A stretch of 64,000 bases of DNA from Corynebacterium felinum. GTDB taxonomy: Bacteria > Actinomycetota > Actinomycetes > Mycobacteriales > Mycobacteriaceae. The stretch's first letter is position 1. Every line of letters starts with the position of its first letter. The notes under the pieces were generated by a model. The model saw nothing but the letters and a program-made list of their open reading frames with translations. It did not search any database and had not been told where the DNA came from. Location of the stretch: assembly GCF_030408755.1 (NCBI RefSeq), contig NZ_CP047209.1, forward strand, positions 2,480,001 to 2,544,000. Reading direction: 5' to 3'. The position numbers were made by a program, and so were the translations under genes. This document shows positions 37,004-47,968 of this stretch, one piece after another.

Positions 37004-40000
37004 AAGTTCCCCACGTAAGCGGGGATGATCCGAGAACCGCGGCACCTGGCTAGACCCAGACAAAAAGTTCCCCACGTAAGCGGGGATGATCCGCGGTCGC
37101 CCTCGACTGGGCGGAAGCGTCCGGAAAGTTCCCCACGTAAGCGGGGATGATCCTGGTGATCGAGCCACGGCGGGCGGTCACAGTGCAAGTTCCCCACGTA
37201 AGCGGGGATGATCCGGGGCGCCCAATGATCCGCCCATCTACCGCCGGAAGTTCCCCACGTAAGCGGGGATGATCCGGCCACCGGACAATCCACAACCGAA
37301 GTACACAAAAGTTCCCCACGTAAGCGGGGATGATCCTGAACTCCGATAGTGTCAATCGCATCAGTGATAAAGTTCCCCACGTAAGCGGGGATGATCCGTC
37401 TGCGGGTCCGGCTCCTAGTTTGTGCCATTTAAGTTCCCCACGTAAGCGGGGATGATCCTTTTACCTCCTTCTATTTTGTCGCTGATGGCTAAAGTTCCCC
37501 ACGTAAGCGGGGATGATCCGACCCCGCCCGCGTAGCGGGTCATTAATAGGCCAAGTTCCCCACGTAAGCGGGGATGATCCTATAGGGGAGGTTTCTATAG
37601 CAGATCGAAGCTCAAGTTCCCCACGTAAGCGGGGATGATCCATTCTCGCTGATGCCAAACAGGCAAAAAACGAGAAGTTCCCCACGTAAGCGGGGATGAT
37701 CCGTTTAATAATGGACATAAGTCCAGTTATAGATAAAGTTCCCCACGTAAGCGGGGATGATCCGAGCTGCATCAGCCGCAGAAGTAGCCGGCAAACAAGT
37801 TCCCCACGTAAGCGGGGATGATCCGGGTGTGTACGCAGTCTCCAATATCACCACCCCAAGTTCCCCACGTAAGCGGGGATGATCCGGGCAGGTACCCCAA
37901 TTTGAGCTACGCGACCTAAAGTTCCCCACGTAAGCGGGGATGATCCGGGCAGGTACCCCAATTTGAGCTACGCGACCTAAAGTTCCCCACGTAAGCGGGG
38001 ATGATCCGGTTTACCGCGTCGAAGAACTGGAAGAACGGCGAAGTTCCCCACGTAAGCGGGGATGATCCGGGTGTGTACGCAGTCTCCAATATCACCACCC
38101 CAAGTTCCCCACGTAAGCGGGGATGATCCGCGTGGGTTTGATTTTACGTTTATGCCAACCCCAAGTTCCCCACGTAAGCGGGGATGATCCTATGTATCCC
38201 AGATATTTTGCAATGTAGAGTTTAAGTTCCCCACGTAAGCGGGGATGATCCGGCATCGCCCTGAATGAGCTCACCGGAGGGGTCAAGTTCCCCACGTAAG
38301 CGGGGATGATCCGGAGTCTATTCTAGTGCAAAAAATCGTACCCGCAAGTTCCCCACGTAAGCGGGGATGATCCTGAGTGCGTGTCAGTCGAGGTAGTTAA
38401 AGCAGCAAGTTCCCCACGTAAGCGGGGATGATCCGGGCAGGTACCCCAATTTGAGCTACGCCATAGGAAGTTCCCCACGTAAGCGGGGATGATCCGGCGG
38501 GCGGTCAGTAGTACCGCCCCTAGTAGCTAAGTTCCCCACGTAAGCGGGGATGATCCGTTCCCGTGCCCCGTCGATCCGAACAAGGTGGTAAGTTCCCCAC
38601 GTAAGCGGGGATGATCCGATTCGGCTCAATTCCGACGACGTAAACGTAGGAAGTTCCCCACGTAAGCGGGGATGATCCGGTGTTAAGCTGGCTACTGATG
38701 CGTGGAAAATCAAGTTCCCCACGTAAGCGGGGATGATCCGGGCAGGTACCCCAATTTGAGCTACGCCATAGGAAGTTCCCCACGTAAGCGGGGATGATCC
38801 GATTTACTATCGTGGTGCGTGACAAGCCTGTTTAAGTTCCCCACGTAAGCGGGGATGATCCTAGCTGCGGTGATCGAGGGCGCGGGCGGTACAGAAGTTC
38901 CCCACGTAAGCGGGGATGATCCGGCAGTGCTCGGTGAGGCGTTGCTACCCGTGGTAAGTTCCCCACGTAAGCGGGGATGATCCGCGCACCCGTCGTACCT
39001 GCGACTGCGGCCATAAAAGTTCCCCACGTAAGCGGGGATGATCCGCCCGGCCAGTTGTGGCCCTGCATGGCTTTTTCAAGTTCCCCACGTAAGCGGGGAT
39101 GATCCGCAGTTTGCGCACGAGTGACCTTAACCGCCCACAAGTTCCCCACGTAAGCGGGGATGATCCGCGCCTTCCGCTTCTCCGGAGACGACGGCCACGA
39201 AGTTCCCCACGTAAGCGGGGATGATCCGGAACCGCCGCCCACGAACTAGCCGAACACAAAAAGTTCCCCACGTAAGCGGGGATGATCCGTAGCCATAGTC
39301 ATAGCCCCTTAATGGTTTCTAAAGTTCCCCACGTAAGCGGGGATGATCCGCCCCGCGCCCTGCCCTTTTTTTCCCTCCCCTTAAGTTCCCCACGTAAGCG
39401 GGGATGATCCGGCTTGACGGGTCACCAGATTCATAAGACTTATAAGTTCCCCACGTAAGCGGGGATGATCCGTTCTGCATCAGTGGCGATAACCCATTTC
39501 AGGCAAGTTCCCCACGTAAGCGGGGATGATCCGGTTTACCGCGTCGAAGAACTGGAAGAACGGCGAAGTTCCCCACGTAAGCGGGGATGATCCGACCAAG
39601 GTGCCGCGTTCGCCAATCTTGCCCAAAAGTTCCCCACGTAAGCGGGGATGATCCGTGTTGGAAGCGCTTCGCATGGTGCCTAAGGATAAGTTCCCCACGT
39701 AAGCGGGGATGATCCGGTACTTTGAAAAAAGAATCTGTCGATCTGCTTAAGTTCCCCACGTAAGCGGGGATGATCCGCAGCGCGGGAATGGATACGAAAA
39801 CTTGACGTAAAGTTCCCCACGTAAGCGGGGATGATCCGCGAAGAACACTTCTTTAAATTCGGCGGTGGTGAAGTTCCCCACGTAAGCGGGGATGATCCGA
39901 ACGGTAAACTCGCTCAGGTTACATTCTGGGAAAGTTCCCCACGTAAGCGGGGATGATCCGCGCCCGAGCAGCCAGGCGCGAAGTTAAGTGAGAAGTTCCC

Positions 40001-43000
40001 CACGTAAGCGGGGATGATCCGTTTACCCACATGCATATGCGCAGGTCAAGTTAAAGTTCCCCACGTAAGCGGGGATGATCCGGTATGCGCTAATCGCGCC
40101 ACGACGTTGTAGGCAAGTTCCCCACGTAAGCGGGGATGATCCTCGTGAGCATACCCGAGCATAGGAGACTATCAAAAGTTCCCCACGTAAGCGGGGATGA
40201 TCCGAACCTTCACGGCCAAGGTGCGGAAAACAGATTAAGTTCCCCACGTAAGCGGGGATGATCCGGTGAGTGTTAGATTCCCTTCATAACCTTGAACAAG
40301 TTCCCCACGTAAGCGGGGATGATCCCAGCTCAACGCATCACTAATCGAGCTTGGTGAGAAGTTCCCCACGTAAGCGGGGATGATCCGGCTTGCTTACGGC
40401 AGGTGCATTCAAATTCGAGAAGTTCCCCACGTAAGCGGGGATGATCCTTTCTTTCCATCTGCAAAACCAGATTTGCGCCAAAGTTCCCCACGTAAGCGGG
40501 GATGATCCGGCGCACCATGATGCCTGGCATAATGTCACGGTAAGTTCCCCACGTAAGCGGGGATGATCCGTCAGGGCGCGAAGCTTCTTTTTAGAGAGCA
40601 GTAAGTTCCCCACGTAAGCGGGGATGATCCGGCATCGGGTCACTACCAACTGCGGAGAAAACCAAGTTCCCCACGTAAGCGGGGATGATCCGGATTGGAG
40701 CAATTTCACCAGTGCAGATGCAGCAAGTTCCCCACGTAAGCGGGGATGATCCGAACAATCTCGCATCGACGTTTGACTTCCAACAAAGTTCCCCACGTAA
40801 GCGGGGATGATCCTCGTTGGCTTTATCTTTGGGGGTTTATGCCTAAAAGTTCCCCACGTAAGCGGGGATGATCCGCCCACAAGATCAGCACTGAAATGCT
40901 GGCGTAAAAGTTCCCCACGTAAGCGGGGATGATCCGTTGGTTGGTGTTGGCGCTGACTTGGCGGCGACAAGTTCCCCACGTAAGCGGGGATGATCCTGGC
41001 AGAGGTTGACAGCCTAGATGACTTGCACGAAGTTCCCCACGTAAGCGGGGATGATCCGGCCGGAACGCCGCTTGAACATGAAACCCCTCGAAGTTCCCCA
41101 CGTAAGCGGGGATGATCCGCGCCAATCGACGCTGCAAGCCCATGACGCTTTAAGTTCCCCACGTAAGCGGGGATGATCCGTTTGGCTTAGACCCCGATAG
41201 GTACGTTATAGAAAGTTCCCCACGTAAGCGGGGATGATCCGCAGCCGTGAGGAATGGCTAGAACAGCGACGCGAAGTTCCCCACGTAAGCGGGGATGATC
41301 CGCAGGAAAAACAAAACCACATACGCGGCAATCTAAGTTCCCCACGTAAGCGGGGATGATCCGGGCACCTTAAGGGCAACCGCCCCTATACTTACAAGTT
41401 CCCCACGTAAGCGGGGATGATCCGCTGCAAATCCTAGACATGGCAGTTGAAATCGCAAGTTCCCCACGTAAGCGGGGATGATCCTCGAACACCCAGGCGG
41501 AAACGCCTCCGCAAGAAAAGTTCCCCACGTAAGCGGGGATGATCCGTGTGGGATTTAGGCAAGCCTGAAGGCAAGGGGAAGTTCCCCACGTAAGCGGGGA
41601 TGATCCGTCGTCGAAGTCGTGGCAGTAGGTGAAGGTGAGAAGTTCCCCACGTAAGCGGGGATGATCCTGGGCAGCCCCGCGCGTGCAGACGTTGTTAACT
41701 AAGTTCCCCACGTAAGCGGGGATGATCCTAAACCGGTCGTAGGCCAGACCAGTCTTACCCAAAGTTCCCCACGTAAGCGGGGATGATCCCTGCCCATCCG
41801 GCTGCAAAGCAATAACCACAGGAAGTTCCCCACGTAAGCGGGGATGATCCTGTCACTGTGACGATTTATATGCCGGAGCGGGCAAGTTCCCCACGTAAGC
41901 GGGGATGATCCGTTATTTTCGAGAAGCTTTCCACTGCTGCTGCGAAGTTCCCCACGTAAGCGGGGATGATCCGCTCACCCAGCGTATGGTCAAGGACATT
42001 AACTAAAGTTCCCCACGTAAGCGGGGATGATCCGGCGATGTGCTGGTAGACCGCGAGGTCGGTTTGAAGTTCCCCACGTAAGCGGGGATGATCCGAAACA
42101 TATCCTCGACTATTTTGGACATGTATTAAGTTCCCCACGTAAGCGGGGATGATCCGGCTTCTACTCGGTCGCCCTTCCTGAGATTGACAAGTTCCCCACG
42201 TAAGCGGGGATGATCCGGTGCAATTCACCGACTTTCGCCCAGTAACGAAAAGTTCCCCACGTAAGCGGGGATGATCCGTGTATCCGTGGGAGCATGCCCG
42301 ATTCGAAGAAAAGTTCCCCACGTAAGCGGGGATGATCCTCCCCACTAAACATTGTTTAGTGGGGTTACCCCAAGTTCCCCACGTAAGCGGGGATGATCCG
42401 CGGTGAAGTCGGCTGCTGCGCAAGTTGCGGCAAAGTTCCCCACGTAAGCGGGGATGATCCCTCATCAGGGTTAGCAACCAACCCGTTTTTGTGAAGTTCC
42501 CCACGTAAGCGGGGATGATCCGTTCGAGTTATGCACGACGGCTACGTAATGATCAAGTTCCCCACGTAAGCGGGGATGATCCTCCGATGCCGATGAGGAC
42601 GTTGATTATGATGGTAAGTTCCCCACGTAAGCGGGGATGATCCTTTCCTCGCTGACGCGGTAGAAACCTATATCGGAAGTTCCCCACGTAAGCGGGGATG
42701 ATCCGGCTTATTGGGGGCACGCACCGACACATGAACGAAGTTCCCCACGTAAGCGGGGATGATCCCCCCGAGTATTCATCAAAAGACTGGGCGGGCGGAA
42801 GTTCCCCACGTAAGCGGGGATGATCCGAAATCAGCATGATCCAGCGCAGTGAGAAGGGTAAGTTCCCCACGTAAGCGGGGATGATCCGGCCGGTGCTGGC
42901 GCTGCGGGCGGCTTTGGATTAAGTTCCCCACGTAAGCGGGGATGATCCCACCACAGCATCGAGAGCCACTATCCGCAGCGAAAGTTCCCCACGTAAGCGG

Positions 43001-44430
43001 GGATGATCCTTTGGGGCCGTGGAGCGACTGAAACCCCCCGCAAGTTCCCCACGTAAGCGGGGATGATCCGCTTATCCTTCACCCCACACTTCACACACCA
43101 TAAAGTTCCCCACGTAAGCGGGGATGATCCGCACGCGAAAGACTTCGCCGAGATCAAAGCACGAAGTTCCCCACGTAAGCGGGGATGATCCGGCGAAGTT
43201 GTCTAAGGCGGAGCGGAATGATCTAAGTTCCCCACGTAAGCGGGGATGATCCGAAGCACCGTCGTGCTTGACACAGTGACCTACTAAGTTCCCCACGTAA
43301 GCGGGGATGATCCGGTTCTCGCCTTACCCCCATACCCCGAGTTCAAAAGTTCCCCACGTAAGCGGGGATGATCCGTGATCCAATGGGTAAGGGACTTTTT
43401 ACCGCTAAAGTTCCCCACGTAAGCGGGGATGATCCGGCGCTTGTGAAGATCACGGGGATTTAATCATGAAGTTCCCCACGTAAGCGGGGATGATCCAGTA
43501 AGACCGCTTCGGAATTAGCTTTAATGCTGAAGTTCCCCACGTAAGCGGGGATGATCCGGAACCGTCGACCGTTCTTTACCGCGTCCTCGAAAGTTCCCCA
43601 CGTAAGCGGGGATGATCCGACCAATACCCGCGCCGACCACGTAAATGATCTAAGTTCCCCACGTAAGCGGGGATGATCCGCGCTGCTCCTGTCGGGACAG
43701 ATCGCCCCAGTGAAGTTCCCCACGTAAGCGGGGATGATCCGTTTTCCATCCAAGGAAACCATGTCAGGGGTTGAAGTTCCCCACGTAAGCGGGGATGATC
43801 CGACCAGCTGCTCGAACTGCTGGTGCGGAATATTAAGTTCCCCACGTAAGCGGGGATGATCCGCTCGAATCAGGCGCGCAAAAAGCAGCCGCCGGAAGTT
43901 CCCCACGTAAGCGGGGATGATCCGGTCAACACCCCGGGGGCATGGATAGCCGCCCGAAGTTCCCCACGTAAGCGGGGATGATCCGGAGATTGCCCCTATG
44001 CCTAAACCCAACTCCCCAAGTTCCCCACGTAAGCGGGGATGATCCGCCTACGGGGAGTCTGATACGCGGTGCTCGATGAAGTTCCCCACGTAAGCGGGGA
44101 TGATCCTCTTCGCGCCACATTCAAATGTGATCGCACCACAAGTTCCCCACGTAAGCGGGGATGATCCAGACAACGCAGCCAAACGACGCAGCACGGTCAC
44201 AAGTTCCCCACGTAAGCGGGGATGATCCGAAATGGCTCCCGGAACCAATGGCAACAACCAAAAGTTCCCCACGTAAGCGGGGATGATCCGGTTCTCGCCT
44301 TACCCCCATACCCCGAGTTCAAAAGTTCCCCACGTAAGCGGGGATGATCCGTGATCCAATGGGTAAGGGACTTTTTACCGCTAAAGTTCCCCACGTAAGC
44401 GGGGATGATCCGGCTGTGATGGAGGGTGCC

Positions 44431-44455
44431 CGCAAGGTCGACCCAAGTTCCCCAC
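44431..44455 (+). repeat. Left copy of the 25-bp direct repeat flanking the insertion
   Basis: CGCAAGGTCGACCCAAG plus TTCCCCAC is made of the end of one spacer and the first 11 bases of the next repeat. It recurs exactly at 44983-45007 on the other side of the insertion, as expected for a target-site duplication. Confidence 0.85.
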
Positions 44456-44982
44456 CGGACTTGTGACATTTTAGTCAGGTTTCGAGATTCTATTGAGCAA
44501 TCTGGTGATTTCTGGCGGTAGTGGTGTCTCGATAGATCCCTTCCAGTAGCAGCATCCAAACCTAGATGAACAAACGCAGACCGGATCGCATCTAACAAAT
44601 CCCCAGCTTTTTGCCCTATCACAGGCACAGGATCATCCACCCCACCTGTGCCCCCACTAGCAACACCAAAATCCAGTGTTAACTGATCACCATCAATCAA
44701 ACGCTGAGCCTGGCTTTTCAACAACGCAAGCTCTTCAGGCGTATGCGCAGAACCAATATGATCCAACACCGGCTTGTTATCAACATACCGCCACAGAACC
44801 TGCACCGCTGAAGCCCCAGAAGCAGTCGGAACAATACGAATCCTCGGCAGTGACATACTCAACAGTTTACGACTACCCCCACAACTACCCGATTAGTCAG
44901 GAATTTCACCCCACCCCACAACCAAACACCAAGGCCACAGTGTCAATATGAAATACAACACACCAAAATGTCACAAGTCAGG
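44456..44982 (-). mobile_element. 527-bp internally deleted IS1634-family-like element
   Basis: It is bounded by imperfect inverted ends sharing the core GACTTGTGACATTTT and flanked by a 25-bp direct duplication. It carries only an N-terminal transposase fragment on the minus strand (MSMSLPRIRIVPTASGASAV, DHIGSAHTPEELALL), which is typical of the IS1634/IS1549 group, joined to a short C-terminal-like tail. The core of the transposase is missing, so the element can move only in trans. IS1634-type elements are known for long target duplications of variable length, which fits the 25 bp. Confidence 0.8.
44459..44862 (-). pseudogene. Truncated IS1634-type transposase
   Basis: About 105 recognisable N-terminal residues remain, then the frame runs through the left inverted end into CRISPR repeats. 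No DDE catalytic residues are present. Confidence 0.75.
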
Positions 44983-46332
44983 CGCAAGGTCGACCCAAGT
45001 TCCCCACGTAAGCGGGGATGATCCGTGGTGAACGGTTTTTTAAAACCAGCCCGCCGGAAGTTCCCCACGTAAGCGGGGATGATCCGGGCTGGAACATGAA
45101 ACTCACCGATAGCGTGGCAAGTTCCCCACGTAAGCGGGGATGATCCCACCGTAGCGCTCGATCGGGTCAGCCTCACCACAAGTTCCCCACGTAAGCGGGG
45201 ATGATCCGGATCACATATTATGAGTCTCCAGCCAACGCCCAAGTTCCCCACGTAAGCGGGGATGATCCGGTGACGCCGATACAACCGACGAACCTATTTC
45301 TAAGTTCCCCACGTAAGCGGGGATGATCCGGTGCCAACCATGCCCATCAGGGCACCGGTACAAAGTTCCCCACGTAAGCGGGGATGATCCGCCTTAGCCA
45401 TGCGCTCACGACGCCCCTTTGTGAAGTTCCCCACGTAAGCGGGGATGATCCGGCTTCGGGGCGTCTATTCCGCGTTGTGAGTGTAAGTTCCCCACGTAAG
45501 CGGGGATGATCCGTGTTATTGGGTACCGGCCCCTCACCGAATTTCAAGTTCCCCACGTAAGCGGGGATGATCCGAAATAGCGAGGTATCCTGCAGCTATT
45601 TCGTAAAAGTTCCCCACGTAAGCGGGGATGATCCGTCGCGCCCGACGTGCCAGAGTGAAAAACCGTAAAGTTTCCCACGTAAGCGGGGATGATCCGTCTC
45701 GTTGGGTAATGTCATTGACTGGTTTCCCAAGTTCCCCACGTAAGCGGGGATGATCCGTTGTCTGCTGCTTCCTTGATCCAGTCGATCAAAAGTTCCCCAC
45801 GTAAGCGGGGATGATCCGTATCCAGCTGATTCTGCTGCTGTTAACGCATTAAGTTCCCCACGTAAGCGGGGATGATCCAGGGGATCGAAGTCAAAGAGCA
45901 TGGGGCACCTGTAAGTTCCCCACGTAAGCGGGGATGATCCTGTCCTCCATGATTGGTTTGGTGATGCACCAGAAAGTTCCCCACGTAAGCGGGGATGATC
46001 CGGGTTCTACGTAATTCACGGAGTCCGTCGACGTAAGTTCCCCACGTAAGCGGGGATGATCCGGTTGCCTACCTTTGGGCATGTGACACAGGTTGAAGTT
46101 CCCCACGTAAGCGGGGATGATCCGGTTGAGGAGTTGCATGTGGAGTATTCGGGTAAAAGTTCCCCACGTAAGCGGGGATGATCCGCTCTAGACGTTCCAC
46201 TTTCCACACGTCATCACAAGTTCCCCACGTAAGCGGGGATGATCCGCTGTGGCAGTTTGGGTCACGTGCGTTGGTGGCAAGTTCCCCACATAAGCGGGGA
46301 TGGGTTGGTGATTCAACGACACAAGGCGCATT

Positions 46333-46362
46333 AAAAGGGAGACGCATATGCGTCTCCCTTTT
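46333..46362. terminator. Bidirectional terminator between CRISPR array and tRNA-Leu
   Basis: A perfect 13-bp stem AAAAGGGAGACGC / GCGTCTCCCTTTT with a four-base loop and T-runs on both strands ends the array transcript and the tRNA-Leu transcript. Confidence 0.85.
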
Positions 46363-46371
46363 TTAATGTGG

Positions 46372-46453
46372 TGCGCCCGGGGAGACTTGAACTCCCACGT
46401 CATAAGACACTGGAACCTAAATCCAGCGCGTCTGCCAATTTCGCCACGGGCGC
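46372..46453 (-). tRNA. tRNA-Leu (TAG anticodon)
   Basis: An 82-nt class II tRNA: acceptor GCGCCCG/CGGGCGC, anticodon loop TTTAGGT (TAG), a long variable arm and T-arm GGAGTTCAAGTCTCC. Confidence 0.94.
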
Positions 46454-46558
46454 GTGCTAGGCAATGATACTTAAACAAGTGGTGTGTATGCAAACTGAGG
46501 TTTGTTCTGTGGTTGAGTGGGATTTTTCTAGTCTTTGGGTTTGATAGGCTTGAGCCTT

Positions 46559-46942
46559 GTGAGTAAGAATTCTGCGCCAAGTCCGAAGCTGCGTGTGAAA
46601 GTGTGGCACATTCTGTTCCTTGGTGTGCTTGTGTCCTGCACGATTGCGTTGGCGTGGTGGCAGTGGACTCGTTTTCAATCTGGTTCGGGAACTTTTCAGA
46701 ATCTAGGCTATGCGTTCCAGTGGCCTTTCTTTGGGCTGTTCTTTGTTTATACCTACCGCAAGATTTTGCAGTATGAGAATGAGAAGGCTGCGGCGGAGGT
46801 TGAGGGGCAGACTTATGTTTCTGTTCCTGAAGCGCAGACGCCGGTTGAGATTGATGAGGGTTTTCTGCCTGAGCGTACTCAGCTCACCGTTGAGGAGTTC
46901 AACGAGCGTAATCGTCCTACTCGTAGGCGTAACAGTAAATAA
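46559..46942 (+). CDS. Small membrane protein next to DUF3817 gene (Rv1343c/LprD-like position)
   Basis: This 127-residue protein has two membrane segments (WHILFLGVLVSCTIALAWW and YAFQWPFFGLFFVYTY) and an acidic C-terminal tail. The phrase TFQNLGYAFQWPFFG resembles mycobacterial proteins found beside DUF3817 genes. I use the GTG at 46559 as start (VSKNSAPSPK); the upstream ATG at 46535 has no ribosome site. It is followed 11 bases later by the DUF3817 gene, so they form an operon. Function unknown. Confidence 0.8.
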   Translation: MSKNSAPSPKLRVKVWHILFLGVLVSCTIALAWWQWTRFQSGSGTFQNLGYAFQWPFFGLFFVYTYRKILQYENEKAAAEVEGQTYVSVPEAQTPVEIDEGFLPERTQLTVEEFNERNRPTRRRNSK

Positions 46943-46953
46943 AGGAGTTTTTT

Positions 46954-47313
46954 GTGTCTACCCCGAATCAGGCTGTGCCGGTTCATCCTGAGCGTCAGCG
47001 TCGTGTGAAGCAGGCGTTAACGTTTTTCTCCATGAGTGCGTGGGTTACTGGTGTGTGGCTTTTGTTCCTTGTGGGTCGCATGGTTGCTGAATATGGCATG
47101 GGTGTGGCGGTCCCGGAGTGGATGCACTATATTGGTCAGGTTCATGGCTTGTTCTACATGGTGTATTTGCTGGCTACGTTGAATTTGGGTACGAAGGCGT
47201 TGTGGCCGCCGCTGCGGTGGGTTGTGACTGCGCTGGCTGGGTGTATTCCGTTCTTGTCTTTCTTTGTGGAGAAGTGGCGTCGTGATGAAGTGAAGGAAAA
47301 GTTCCAGCTGTAA
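46954..47313 (+). CDS. DUF3817 family membrane protein
   Basis: This 119-residue protein has three predicted membrane segments and the family phrase QVHGLFYMVYLLATLNLG. It has a GTG start behind AAAGGAG. The family has no assigned function, but its position next to rdgB/rph is conserved in Actinobacteria. It shares a terminator with the convergent rdgB. Confidence 0.85.
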   Translation: MSTPNQAVPVHPERQRRVKQALTFFSMSAWVTGVWLLFLVGRMVAEYGMGVAVPEWMHYIGQVHGLFYMVYLLATLNLGTKALWPPLRWVVTALAGCIPFLSFFVEKWRRDEVKEKFQL

Positions 47314-47315
47314 TT

Positions 47316-47346
47316 AAAAATGCTCCCTTTGTGAGGGAGCATTTTT
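47316..47346. terminator. Bidirectional terminator between DUF3817 gene and rdgB
   Basis: A stem of 13 bp (AAAAATGCTCCCT and complement) with a 5-base loop and T-runs at both ends. Its right end touches the last base of rdgB. Confidence 0.85.
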
Positions 47347-47966
47347 TATTGGGTGGCGAGTTGCGCGATGATCGGCACTAGTTGGGCGAGGGCGCGTCCG
47401 CGATGGCTGATTGCGTTCTTTTCTTCCGCGCTGAGTTCGGCGGACGAGCGCATGGTGCCTGCCGCGATTTCTTCGTTGGGGAGGAAAAGTGGGTCGTAGC
47501 CAAAGCCGTTGGTGCCTTGCGGTTGCTTCAGCAGCTTGCCTTCCCAGCGGCCTTCCACAACGTGTTCCTCACCGTCGGGGGTGACTAGTGCGCAGGTGCT
47601 CACGAATGCTGCGTGTCGACGCTCGGCTGGCACATGCTGCATTTGTGCCAATAGCAGCGCATTATTGTCCGCATCATTTCCGTGGGTTCCGCACCAGCGT
47701 GCGGAGAGCACCCCGGGGCAGCCGTTGAGTTCGTCGACGCTGAGGCCGGAGTCGTCGGCAAGCGTGATCAGCCCGGTGTGTTTCGCACCGGCACGGGCTT
47801 TGATCAGTGCATTATCGGCGAAGGTGCGGCCGTCTTCGACGGGTTCGGTGTAGGTTGGGGCGGCGCTGAGGGGTAGGATGTTCACACCGGTGATGCCTGC
47901 GTCGGCAAGAATGCTGTGCAGTTCTTTGAGTTTCTTCGCGTTATTCGAAGCAAGCAGGATATCCAT
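47346..47966 (-). CDS. rdgB: RdgB/HAM1-type non-canonical purine NTP pyrophosphatase
   Basis: This 206-residue enzyme hydrolyses dITP, XTP and ITP to monophosphates, keeping deaminated purines out of DNA. Family motifs are the start LLASNNAKKLKEL, then TYTEPVEDGRTFADNALIKA, ADDSGLSVDELNG, PGVLSARW and GFGYDPLFLP. It lies two bases downstream of rph and is probably co-transcribed with it. Confidence 0.95.
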   Translation of the reverse strand: MDILLASNNAKKLKELHSILADAGITGVNILPLSAAPTYTEPVEDGRTFADNALIKARAGAKHTGLITLADDSGLSVDELNGCPGVLSARWCGTHGNDADNNALLLAQMQHVPAERRHAAFVSTCALVTPDGEEHVVEGRWEGKLLKQPQGTNGFGYDPLFLPNEEIAAGTMRSSAELSAEEKNAISHRGRALAQLVPIIAQLATQ

Positions 47967-47968
47967 GT

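Larger units (their letters stand above)
37004..46306 (+). CRISPR. Type I-E CRISPR array, about 144 repeats, interrupted once by an insertion element
   Basis: The 28-nt repeat (AAGTTCCCCACGTAAGCG followed by GGGATGATCC) recurs every 61 bases with 33-nt spacers. The base after the repeat is usually G but often T, sometimes A or C. By spacing I count about 122 repeats from 37004 to 44411, one repeat split at 44445 by the insertion, and 22 from 44997 to 46306 including the regenerated copy: about 144 repeats and 143 spacers. Repeats are nearly invariant. Exceptions are one C-to-T change at 45668-45695 and the last repeat (46279), which has CATAAG for CGTAAG and a lost 3' end. Several spacers are duplicated. 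The array is transcribed in the cas direction. Confidence 0.98.

Noticed and set aside
44197-44458. Downstream part of the transposase-fragment frame
   Set aside because: Beyond the inverted end of the element the frame only reads through CRISPR repeats and spacers.
36982-46347. Many minus-strand ORFs with repeated RIIPAYVGN, SSPLTWGT and DHPRLRGEL peptides
   Set aside because: They are translations of the CRISPR repeats in three frames, caused by the 61-base period and absence of stops in the repeat. They are not proteins.
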